DNA from: Liquidambar formosana
Taxonomy: Eukaryota; Streptophyta; Magnoliopsida; Saxifragales; Altingiaceae
Direction: 5' to 3'
Assembly: GCA_039720395.1 (NCBI GenBank)
Contig: CM077827.1
Span: 7,541,991-7,605,990, forward strand
DNA length: 64,000 nucleotides
Of the stretch, positions 19,517 through 28,423 are shown piece after piece. The position numbers and the translations under genes are program-made. Every line of letters begins with the position of its first letter. Within the stretch, counting starts at the first letter, position 1. The notes beneath the pieces are model-generated. The model was not told the DNA's origin and did not search any database. It worked only from the letters and a program-made list of their open reading frames with translations.

Positions 19517-19835
19517 AGCCTGCTAGGTTGAAAACCCGTAAGGGCGGCCTAGGCAAAAGTTAAGGCATAAGAACTACGTAAGACCTGATTCTCCATTCAA
19601 AAACAAAAAAACAAAAAAACAAAAAAAACAAAAAAAAAAAGAAGGAAAAAAACCATGGAGATACGTAGGCAACCCATAAAGTTACCTTGGGTGCGGTCTA
19701 AATCAAACAAGAAAATCCCAAATTTGATTTATTATTGGCAATTTATTCAAAACTAAAATTGATTGACATAGCCATTCATTGGTATTAAGTAAAAGAACTA
19801 TAAATATGCCATAAATATCCTATTCTATTGAGTCT
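19517..19835 (+). other. Tat-1 post-pol region with two conserved structured motifs
   Basis: The region begins directly after the pol stop. Motif 1: CTAGG 19523-19527 pairs with CCTAG 19548-19552, enclosing CCC-GTAA-GGG (19535-19544), a hairpin with a GNRA-type loop. Motif 2: gatacgtaggcaacccataaag (19656-19677) to ttgggtgcggtc, where GCA-CCCA pairs with TGGG-TGC around one bulge. Both recur in Tat-2 and Tat-3. An A-rich tract (19601-19650) separates them. The 3' end of the antisense ORF transcript would also fall here. Confidence 0.75.
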
Positions 19836-21122
19836 TCAGTTTTTCTTGGGCTTCTTTGCAGCTCGCTCTTCAGCTTTCTTCTTCTCTCTTTCATGTCTTC
19901 TTTTCTTCCTCAAGTCATGTTCATAAGCTGTTGTCACTGCTTCCATAATATCTTCTCTGCAAGATCCAAGTTCATTGTTCTTGATAAGTCCAAAAATCCT
20001 TTCTCTTCGAGTAGTCTCTCTCTCACCTAAATTGCTTTTCAACCATTCCTTATACTCTGAGCTCATCATATACGAACCATCAGTATTCGTAACTTGGGTT
20101 AGTATCAACTTGCTAGGCCATCGGTCCTTCGCCCAAGTCACTACAGAAAGACCCGCGGGCACCACAGGATAGTCACCTTTCAAGGAAGTAGGTATGGTTT
20201 GCATGGCGCCCATCTGACGCAGAACCCTTGAAGGCCAATAAAAAGAAGTAGACCTCAGTCCTATGAGTCTCACCATGGCGGATCCAGAAGTCCGCAGAAG
20301 CACCTGGTCACTGCAGCCCCATATGAATACAAACCACTTGACACTCCTCCAAGAAAGGGTTTGGAAGTAACCTAGCCAATCTCTCAATGAAAATTGCCCA
20401 GGTAGTTCAATGCGGCGAAGGCAGTAATGCTGGGGCTTGTATGGTGTAATGGCAACTGGTGACAAGAAATTCAGTCTTTCAAGCAACCACATCTGCAGTA
20501 AAATGGGGCTACCTCCTAAAGGAACCTTTGGGTCCTCATGAGTTTTATCCAAACCATTCAGGGTTTCAGCTAGCACCATGGGAATCAAGTTATGGCCCTT
20601 GGCAAGGAGAGGAATCAAGTCACAGATTTGAATGGGAACATGTGGAGTACCAGTGGAAATAAGAAAACGACCAATGAGGCAAAAGGCAAGAGCATGCTTA
20701 ATAGGAAAGGTAAAATTCAGAATACCTTTACTATCATAAGCTAAAAAAGAGGTTGCCAATTTCATCAAGTCTACCATATGGTCCTTTACAAACGTAGAGG
20801 CATATTGTGGGTGAATCCCAAGTAGATTGGAGAAAGAAGTAAGAAAGCTTGGGCGAGGAGTAAGGAGAATGAAAGGACCTACCGTTGAAACTCCATACAA
20901 TGCACAGAATTCCTCCATGGTTGGGCACAGTTCTTCATAGTTGAAGCGGAACACATGAACTTGAGGATCCCAAAAATATGTAGCAGTAGTCAAGAGGTTC
21001 GTTTCAAGCCTCACATGCCTCAAGGAGAGCAATGGATCCAAGCCAAAGCACTTGAACTCAGATTTTGCTTCAGCACTCATAACTCTCAAAAACCCTCCTA
21101 AAAATTTGTCTAGAGCCTCCAT
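19836..21122 (-). CDS. Antisense ORF (aORF) of Tat-1, plant-mobile-domain/DUF7745-like
   Basis: An intact 428-residue gene on the strand opposite pol, between integrase and the 3' LTR. The N-terminal part contains YFWDPQVHVFRFNYEELCPT followed by MEEFCALYGV, the pattern of plant mobile domain (DUF7745-like) proteins: a hydrophobic/aromatic block and then E-[EY]-x-ALL/ALYG. The C-terminus is very basic (RKKRRHEREKKKAEERAAKK), a likely nuclear localisation signal. Antisense ORFs of this kind are known in Tat/Retand-type elements, and their role is unsettled. A TATA box lies about 50 bp upstream on the same strand, suggesting its own transcript. It has no introns and no damage over 1.3 kb, implying recent constraint or youth. 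Expression would make RNA antisense to the tail of the retroelement RNA. Confidence 0.82.
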   Translation of the reverse strand: MEALDKFLGGFLRVMSAEAKSEFKCFGLDPLLSLRHVRLETNLLTTATYFWDPQVHVFRFNYEELCPTMEEFCALYGVSTVGPFILLTPRPSFLTSFSNLLGIHPQYASTFVKDHMVDLMKLATSFLAYDSKGILNFTFPIKHALAFCLIGRFLISTGTPHVPIQICDLIPLLAKGHNLIPMVLAETLNGLDKTHEDPKVPLGGSPILLQMWLLERLNFLSPVAITPYKPQHYCLRRIELPGQFSLRDWLGYFQTLSWRSVKWFVFIWGCSDQVLLRTSGSAMVRLIGLRSTSFYWPSRVLRQMGAMQTIPTSLKGDYPVVPAGLSVVTWAKDRWPSKLILTQVTNTDGSYMMSSEYKEWLKSNLGERETTRRERIFGLIKNNELGSCREDIMEAVTTAYEHDLRKKRRHEREKKKAEERAAKKPKKN

Positions 21123-21170
21123 AATTTCTAATGAATGAATACAAGTAGGTTTAGGAACCTCTTGGATGTG

Positions 21171-21178
21171 TTTTTATA
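21171..21178 (-). promoter_or_regulatory. Putative TATA box of the aORF
   Basis: Minus strand TATAAAAA in CCCTATAAAAACACATCC, 49-56 bp upstream of the aORF start codon, which would give a leader of about 20 nt. Confidence 0.6.
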
Positions 21179-21265
21179 GGGAAAAGGTCACAAATCCAAG
21201 TTCAAATAGGAAAAAACCCATCAGAATAGGAAGTTTCCTATTCAAAGTGGGATTTCCGCTTTGGG

Positions 21266-21323
21266 CTCGGGTAACCACCCAGGCCTGGGCGGCTAGCCTC
21301 CCGAGGCCTGGTGGTCACCCAAG
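21266..21323. repeat. GC-rich palindrome upstream of the aORF
   Basis: CTCGGGTAACCACC at 21266-21279 pairs with GGTGGTCACCCAAG at 21310-21323, with aggcctgggcggctagcc-type inner repeats. It is a shortened version of the 80-bp palindrome found in U3 of the Tat-2 LTRs (29131-29210) and of the solo LTRs, but not in the Tat-1 LTR. It stands about 90 bp upstream of the aORF TATA box. Confidence 0.8.
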
Positions 21324-21599
21324 CCACTTTGTTTTGGTTTTGCTTCTCGCTTTGTCTCGCCTTGACGCGTGATCAAACCTCCTTCCAAATGAGATATTCA
21401 ACACTTTTTGAGCTTAAAATCAATCAAATTCCATCTTGAAATCAATTCCTTGAATTGATTTTATGTTCAAAAGGGTTGAATATATTTCCCCTGTGTCATG
21501 CCAACTCAAGTGACAATGTGTTAAGTCACTTTCCTCTTGCACCACGCCTGTTCAATCTTGATAAATTGATTATATATCCTCATTTCAAATCTTGATTTT

Positions 21600-23240
21600 T
21601 CATCCTACTTGGTTGAATATATTCATCGCTTGAATGTGTTCTTCCATTTCAAAAGTGTATTCACCCTTTGAATATGCTTCTCAGTTTCAAATTCTCATTT
21701 TCTATCATACTTGGTTGAATATATTCATCACTTGAATATATTCTTCCATTTCAAAAGCATGTTCGCCCATTGAATATGCTTCCTAGTTTCAGATCCTCAT
21801 TATCACTTACTTGGTTAAATATATTCATCACTTGAATATATTTCTCCATTTCAATGGTATGTTCATCAATTGAACATACTTCTCAGATATTTTGTCACTT
21901 ACTTGGATAAGTATATCCATCGCTTGGGTACACTTCTCCATTTCAATGGTATGTTCATCACTTGAACATACTTCTCAGATCATTTGTCACTTACTTGGTT
22001 AAGTATATCCACCACTTGGGTATATTTTTTCCATTTCAATGGTATAATCATCACTTGAGTATACTTCTCAGATATTTTGCCACTTACTTGGTTAAGTATA
22101 TCCATCGCTTGGGTATATTTCTCCATTTCAATGGTATGTTCATCACTTGAACATACTTCTCAGATTATTTGTCACTTACTTGGTTAAATATATTCATCAC
22201 TTGAATATATTTCTCCATTTCAATGGTATACTCATCACTTGAGTACACTTCTCAGATTATTCTCTATCTTACTTGCTTAAGTATATCCATCGCTTGGATA
22301 TATTTCTCTATTTCAATGGTATGTTTATCACTTAAACATACTTGTCACTTACTTGGTTAAGTATATCCATCACTTGGATATATTTCTCTATTTCAATGGT
22401 ATGTTTATCACTTAAACATACTTGTCACTTATTTGGTTAAGTATATTCGTGACTAGAATATATTTCTCCATTTCAATGGTGTACTCATCACTTGAGTACA
22501 CTTCTCAGATTATTCTTATCTTACTTGGTTAAATATATCCGTCGTTTGGATATATTTCTCCATTTCAATGGTATGCTCATCACTTGAGTGTACTTCTCAG
22601 CTTACTTGGTTAAATATATCCATCACTTGGATACATTTCTCCATTTCAAAAGTATGTTCATCACTTGAACGTACTTCTCAGTCTTTTTCAATCATTAAGT
22701 ATACTCATCACTTGAGTATATTTCTCAGCATCTTTTTCATCACTTGGTTAAATATGTTCGTGACCTGAATATATTTCTCCATTTCAAAAGTACACTCATC
22801 ACTTGAATACACCTCTCAGATTATTCTTATCCTACTTGGTTAAAGATATCCATCGCTTGGATATATTTCTCCATTTCAATGGTATGCTCACCACTTGAGT
22901 ATACTTCTCAGATTTCATTCTCAGATTACTTGGTTAAATATATTCGTGACCTGAATATATTTCTCCATTTCAGTGGTATACTCATCACTTGAGTATACTT
23001 CTCAGATATTTTGTCACTTACTTGGTTAAGTATATCCATCGCTTGGATATATTTCTCCATTTCAAAGGTATGTTCATCACTTGAATGTGCTTCTCAGATT
23101 TCATTCTCATCACTTGGTTAAATATATTCGTGACTAGAATATATCTTTCCATTTCAAAAGTATGTTCATTCGTAGTGGCTTGAATATGCTTCTCTTATCA
23201 ATTCTCAACCCTCAGTGGTTTAAGTATACTCATGACTTGA
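21600..23240 (+). repeat. Tat-1 3' UTR tandem array of hairpins (~110-bp composite unit)
   Basis: About 13 composite units alternate two short palindromes separated by ttctccatttcaatg and acttctcagat...cttacttggtt. Examples: GTATGTTCA/TGAACATAC (21857-21879), GTGTACTCA/TGAGTACAC (22479-22501) and GTATACTCA/TGAGTATAC (22976-22998), each around a 5-nt loop such as tcact. The arms change together between units. Tandem repeats in the hypervariable 3' UTR are known for Tat elements. Nothing codes here. Confidence 0.93.
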
Positions 23241-23343
23241 GTACACTTCCTTATTTCAGTCTCAGGTTTTCAACCTCCCATCATTGTTGGTATCAGTGTG
23301 TGATTTCTCCGGGCTTTTTGGCCAAAAATGGGTTGATCTTTAT

Positions 23344-23385
23344 CATTGGTTCACAAGTGTAACTTGTTCGCCAATGAGGGGCTTC
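23344..23385 (+). other. Hairpin and polypurine tract before Tat-1 3' LTR
   Basis: CATTGG (23344-23349) pairs with CCAATG (23371-23376), and inside it ACAAGT pairs with ACTTGT around gta. The polypurine-type tract aggggcttc (23377-23385) follows directly and is abutted by the LTR start TGTCACACCCC. The same arrangement occurs before the 3' LTRs of Tat-2 and Tat-3. Confidence 0.8.
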
Positions 23386-25986
23386 TGTCACACCCCATTT
23401 TTGCACCACCTTACTAGGGCTCATCATTTTATGCATGTTTTTGTTTGGTTTTTGAGTCTAGTCACTTGCATTAGTTTTCTAGAGTCACAAGGACAATGGA
23501 TATGAATTTTGGTTCAAATTGGAGTTGATCTTGAGGGATAATAAGAGCTTTTGTGACTTGAGGGGCATAATCGTCTTTTAAGTCCCAAACTTTTCATTTG
23601 ACCTTGGAATGATCTCCAAATTGTCAATTGGAGTTCATATGGATGCATATGAGGTATTAAGTCCCGTGGCCCTGATGATGAGTTTAGTGTGGTTATTTAC
23701 GGATTATCCTTGAAGAATTAGTGCGAATCACAGCATGAGATTTTTGGTTAAAATGAAAAGAAAATTATTTTATTAAATTAGCCATTTTTATCATGACACT
23801 AACACGTGTACGTATGTGATGAGTGTGTGTACGCACATACGATACATGTGCATGCATGTTAGCGGTCAGTCTCCCAATTTTTATAAAAGACAGTTTCCTT
23901 TTCCTATTCAGATTAGAAGTCTTTTATCATTATAAAATACCTTTTGATTATTCTCCAAGGAAACCTAGTCCAGGAAGGAAAGGGAAACTCCAGATTTCAG
24001 CTATAAATACTCTCTTAATGTCTTTAAACAAGGGAGAGGAGAAGAGGGTTTGGGGGGAGTGAAATTCGTCATAATTCAGCAGCAGATTTTCTGAAAACCA
24101 GCAGTCGTATTTTAATCATAACTTTTTCATCCGAAGTCAGAATTTGATGACATTGGTCTTGTTAGAAAGATAATTCAATTCTCTACAACTTTGTATTTCA
24201 CAAGCTTTGTCCAAATCCAACGTTTTCATACCCAAAAACGCGATTGAAGTTGCTGCTGCTGCAAAGTGACGAAAATCACTTTTCTTTTCTCTTGTTCTCT
24301 TTTTGTTTTCTATTTTCTTTTCAAAGTTGAGTGAGTTTTGATCTCTTTGCTGTGATACCACTTTGACAAAGAGGAGGATTCGTGTTGGTTTGATTCACTC
24401 TAAAGACCTGAGGAGCCACGAACAATTACAAACACAAGGGAAGGCCCTTCCTAAGGTATTCTCCTTCTCTATTCAAGCTTAAACTAGGTTTTCATATGGG
24501 TTAGGCTTATTGCATGTTAAAGGTAGCCTTTTTATCATGTATTAACACTCTAGCTAGTTAATATACATGGAATATCTATTTTTTATCTACTGTTTAGCAT
24601 GCTTTAGGGCTGTCCTTTAGGTTTTTAATGCATAGTTATGATTCTTGTGCTCCTATTGTCCTTGTGCTAGGATTAGTGTCATTGCATGTTAGAGTTAGGA
24701 TTTTCATCATGTTATATTGCTTTAGTTAGTTAATATGCATGATTTAATTTCTGTTTAGTTTGGTTTTAGTATGATTAAAGTATGTCTTGTGGGTTTTTAA
24801 GCATATTTGTGAGTTTAGGGTTTTAGAGTCATTGTTTCGTGTTTGTTTTCATATAGCATGATAAAGTAGATTTTTTTATTGGTTTTTCTTCGTGTTTGCT
24901 GTATATGTTTTTCATATGGAGTAAACATGATAGTTTTGCATGCATGTTAGTATGTTTTAGGGTTTTTATGCATGATATGGTTCTAGGAATATGTTAGGAC
25001 TTATTATTGTTCGCTGTTTTTGCTATTTGCATGCTTAGTGGATGATTTTAGGTCATAATACTATTCTGTCCAGATTTGCATGTTAGTGTTTTTGCATGGT
25101 TTTGAGCACTTGTAAGGGTGCAAATAGGTGTGGTATTTGTCCTATGGCAAATAGGGCTGCTTATGTCTGAAATAGCTAATGTTTGGAGTAATTGCGCTCA
25201 TGTAAGTGGGTGTGAAGGTGCCCCAATTCACCTTTCTTCCTTATCCCTTCTCTTCTCCCTATTTAGGGTTAATTTTTAATATGATCCTATGGTTTAATTA
25301 GAGGTTTCCTTAACCAACAAAATTCTGGTTTTTATTAAAGTTTCCATTTTATGGAGTTCTTTCTAAAATCAAACTTTCTATCAAATTCAACTCTCTTGAT
25401 CAAGTAAGGAAACCTAGGGTTTTAACCATAGGTTTATATTAGGTCTTAACCCTAATTCTAATCGAACTACGTGGACTTTGATCCATGTATTTTGTTGCAT
25501 GGTACGTAGGCGCTCTTCGTGAGGCTCAAGTCCGTTCTAGGATCCAAGCATCCTAGGTTTATTTTTGTTTTGTTTTCTTTTTCTTTTTTTTGTTTTTATT
25601 TGCTTATTATGCATGGATGGATGAATGAAATATATGATATGCATGCAATTCTTGTGATGATATACTTGCTGATTTTTGTATGGAAAGATCTTGATTTAGC
25701 CCAAATGAACTGAGAGACCGAAAGGGTGACATGGGTGCCTATAGGCTTTGCCTAGAACCTTCCCATGTCATAACTTAGCCTCCGAATCCCCGATTTCTTT
25801 GGTTTTCAAAAGATTGGTTTTTGCCTTTCCTTTTTTATGGAGTCATTCAAATTGTTTTCCTAAAACAAACTATTTTTAGGGTTTTCCTTGTTTCCTTTAA
25901 AAAATAAGGTGGCGACTCCTTTCCTTTTTCTTTTTCAAACCCATTTTCTTTCAATCCCTTGTGGGCCCAATTTCCGGGGTTCACAC
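23386..25986 (+). repeat. Tat-1 3' LTR (2601 bp)
   Basis: Runs from TGTCACACCCC to GGGTTCACA. U3 contains CACGTG (23803-23808) and an inverted pair CGTATGTG/CACATACG (23811-23841); TATAAATA is at 24002-24009. R/U5 contains the block tacgtaggcgctcttcgtga. This complete copy shows what the CACTA insertion displaced from the 5' LTR. It also holds short chance ORFs (for example 25519-25713) duplicated in the 5' LTR; these are not genes. Confidence 0.95.
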
Positions 25987-26881
25987 CAAGTACCCTTGGG
26001 TATATCAAATGGATCAATCACGTATTGCTGGACCCACGCGATATTCCTAATGTCATATATAGTTAGGTATAAGGTTTGGTACAAGAAAAGTTAAGGACCC
26101 TAGCCTACCCTCTTGAAAGAAAGAAATACATGTAATGGGCCTTCTAGGACATCATTGAATCACCCTTATGCACACACTTTGTTGTAATGATATGCTACCA
26201 AATTTTGGTGAGATATGATGAGTGCTTGTGTTTGCTTTAACCATAGTAATGATCAAGGCTTAATATTATGTAGCCTCACTTGCATACCTTTAACAAGTAC
26301 CTCCACCCTTCACCCAAAGGGCTCCCATAGAGGAGGGAAGTGACTAATTATAAGTGTGTGAGTTGAGACCATTTCATAATGGGCTTTAAAGTAAAATAAT
26401 AGGGACTTGTATGGAATGAAAGGTTTAATAAAGGGTTAAAAAGTAGGGGCTCATATATCTTTATGTCCTTAGTATGTTGCCTTACCCTTTGTCTTAAGGG
26501 ACATTTTTAAGGATGAGGCGTCTAACTAAGGAGATATCATGTTTATACCTAGCCCATAGTTTACTTACACATGTTACATTGTCATGCTTGGAGAAAAGAA
26601 ACTTTTGATTGTTTTGTAATGGTTAATGGCTGGAACCTAAAGCTAAGTGACTCACCTTCATGCCTTTAGTATGTCACTTTACACTTCAAGATACCCTTGG
26701 GGATGAGATGTCTAACTAAGGGCATGCTTTATAAGACCATATTTAGTGCAGTCATGGAAATCTTGTTAAAATGTTTTGGTCATGGCCTAAAAAGGGGAAT
26801 TTATTCTTGAAGGAGGGCTGGATTAGACCCGTGATAACTTATTAAGGGGAATTTTGAACCTAAGATAGCTAAACGAACTAG

Positions 26882-27788
26882 CAATTCTACATTCAACCTC
26901 GAGGCTTGTCTTAGAACAATAATGGAGAAGCTTGATCACACCATTATGGTATCGCAGACTGCATTGAAGATGGCTCAGGAAATCCAACAGAAAATTTCAG
27001 AACCTGACTCTAGGGCCCCCACTTTTGACAATCATCAAGGGTCTAATGATTCTGAACCCACCGAGGACCCTAGAGGAGAAGGAGAGGAACCACCTAAGAC
27101 CAAAGAAAGGGAATCCAAGACTGCATCAAGAGAAGATTCGACCGTGTTGGCTAACAAGGTGGACGCTTTGGAGTGAACTTTGAAGGGGATCTGCAGAGCT
27201 GATGATATGGCGGATGTGCGCACTTTGTCTTTGTTCCCAAAGGCTCGTATTCCACTCCAATTCAAAATGCCCGAGCTAGAGAAGTTCGATGGTACAAGTT
27301 ATCCTAAAACTCACTTGAAGATGTATGTGCGAGCAATGCACCCTTGTGGGGTTAATGATGAATTATTGGCCCAAATGTTTCATGAGTCACTGGTTAGCTC
27401 TGCATTGAAGTAGTTTTTGGCTTTGGAAGAATTTAGAACCAAGACTTGAGAGGACATCTGCAATGAATTTACGAATCATTACAAATACAATACAGAGGTG
27501 GATATGACTCGTAGGGATTTAGAAACTACTAAACAAGCCTTGAATGAAACATTCTCTTCTGTCATTACTAGGTGGAGAATCAAGGCTTCTCAAATGGCGA
27601 ACCGACCCAAAGAAGAAGAACAAATCCAAATGGCGGTTAAGAACTTGCTTCCCATTCACTATGAGCATTTGTTTGCACATTACTTCCAAAATTTCAAGGC
27701 CTTAATTGGAGCTGGAACACAAATAGAGGATGCTATAGCTAATGGGAACTTCGAGAATGAGGAGCAAGCTTATGGGGATAGTCCTTAG
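26882..27788 (+). pseudogene. Tat-3 gag core with three stop codons
   Basis: Alignable by eye with Tat-1 gag residues ~30-330: an N-terminal region (EKLDHT..TALKMAQE), then RIPLQFKMPELEKFDG and the rest of the gag core to GAGTQIEDAI. Stops are at 27174 (TGA for an Arg codon), 27411 (TAG for Trp) and 27447 (TGA for Trp). The frame itself is unbroken by indels. The frame ends at 27786-27788, before any zinc motif, protease or RT, so even the ancestral form carried only the gag core. Confidence 0.88.
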
Positions 27789-28423
27789 GTTAATAATGTG
27801 AGTGGTAGTCCTCATTGACAACAATATTATTTAGTGCTTGTTGCTGCACCAATTTCGTCATGACTATCCATGATAAAGAGTTTAGGTTTTTGTTTGCTTT
27901 CTAGTTATTTGATTGTTTTCATCCTCCAAGTCAAATGTCCTCTGAGTCTTTTGAGTCCTAGACATTGTCGAGTCAAGATTTTCAATGTGTTTTTCTTCAT
28001 TCCTTTAATAAGATATTTGATTTTTAGAAATCCATTGTCTCTCTACTTCTCTTCTCTTTAATCAATTGACTATTAAAGTGGCATGAACACAAAAGGCTCA
28101 AAAGCTCTTCCCACTAAAAGAGCAAACATGATGAATGATGAATAAACTGTGACTAATTAATTTGGAAACAAGGAAAAGTCCAAGATGGTTAACATAGGGG
28201 CCACCCGCCTACTACACTACATGAACACATAGGCCAAGCAACTTGAGAAGATCTTGGAGCCCTTGCAAGAAGCAATTCAATGATCAAAGGAAGAAATCAA
28301 CTAGCATAACTTAAGCTTTCGGAGATGTTTACTTCCTTCTCTCCAAAAAAAAAAAAAAAAAAAAGTACAAAAAGCAAAGAGAGGGAAGGGATTAACATAC
28401 ATCCAAAAGCATTCAGAAGGAAG
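27789..28423 (+). other. Tat-3 non-coding 3' region up to the Tat-2 insertion
   Basis: No coding capacity. It is alignable with Tat-2 32490-33160 (for example tcatgactRtccatgataa and cactaaaagagcaaacat), showing that Tat-2 and Tat-3 belong to one non-autonomous family. It ends in the Tat-2 target duplication ggaag (28419-28423). Confidence 0.75.

Larger units (their letters stand above)
9651..25986 (+). mobile_element. Tat-1: Ty3/gypsy Tat/Ogre-type LTR retrotransposon
   Basis: A large element (16.3 kb in window) with a 5' LTR truncated by the CACTA insertion (9651-11766) and a 3' LTR at 23386-25986. It also has a primer site, gag-pro, an intron, RT, RNase H, a second (archaeal-type) RNase H, integrase, an antisense ORF and a tandem array. 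Dual RNase H, an intron between protease and RT, and the antisense gene are hallmarks of the Tat lineage. Over about 2.1 kb of shared LTR I count roughly eight substitutions, so the insertion is young. The right flank (ccaag, 25987-25991) is leader sequence of a related element, Tat-3; the left flank is off-window beyond the CACTA element. Confidence 0.93.

Noticed and set aside
19517..19560. Hammerhead or other self-cleaving ribozyme at the CTAGG motif
   Set aside because: The hammerhead core (CUGANGA with GAAA and the cleavage UH) is not present; only a hairpin with a GNRA loop can be supported.
21600..23240. CRISPR-like array of repeats
   Set aside because: Repeats are palindromic and degenerate with conserved rather than unique linkers, in a plant retroelement 3' UTR; no cas genes.
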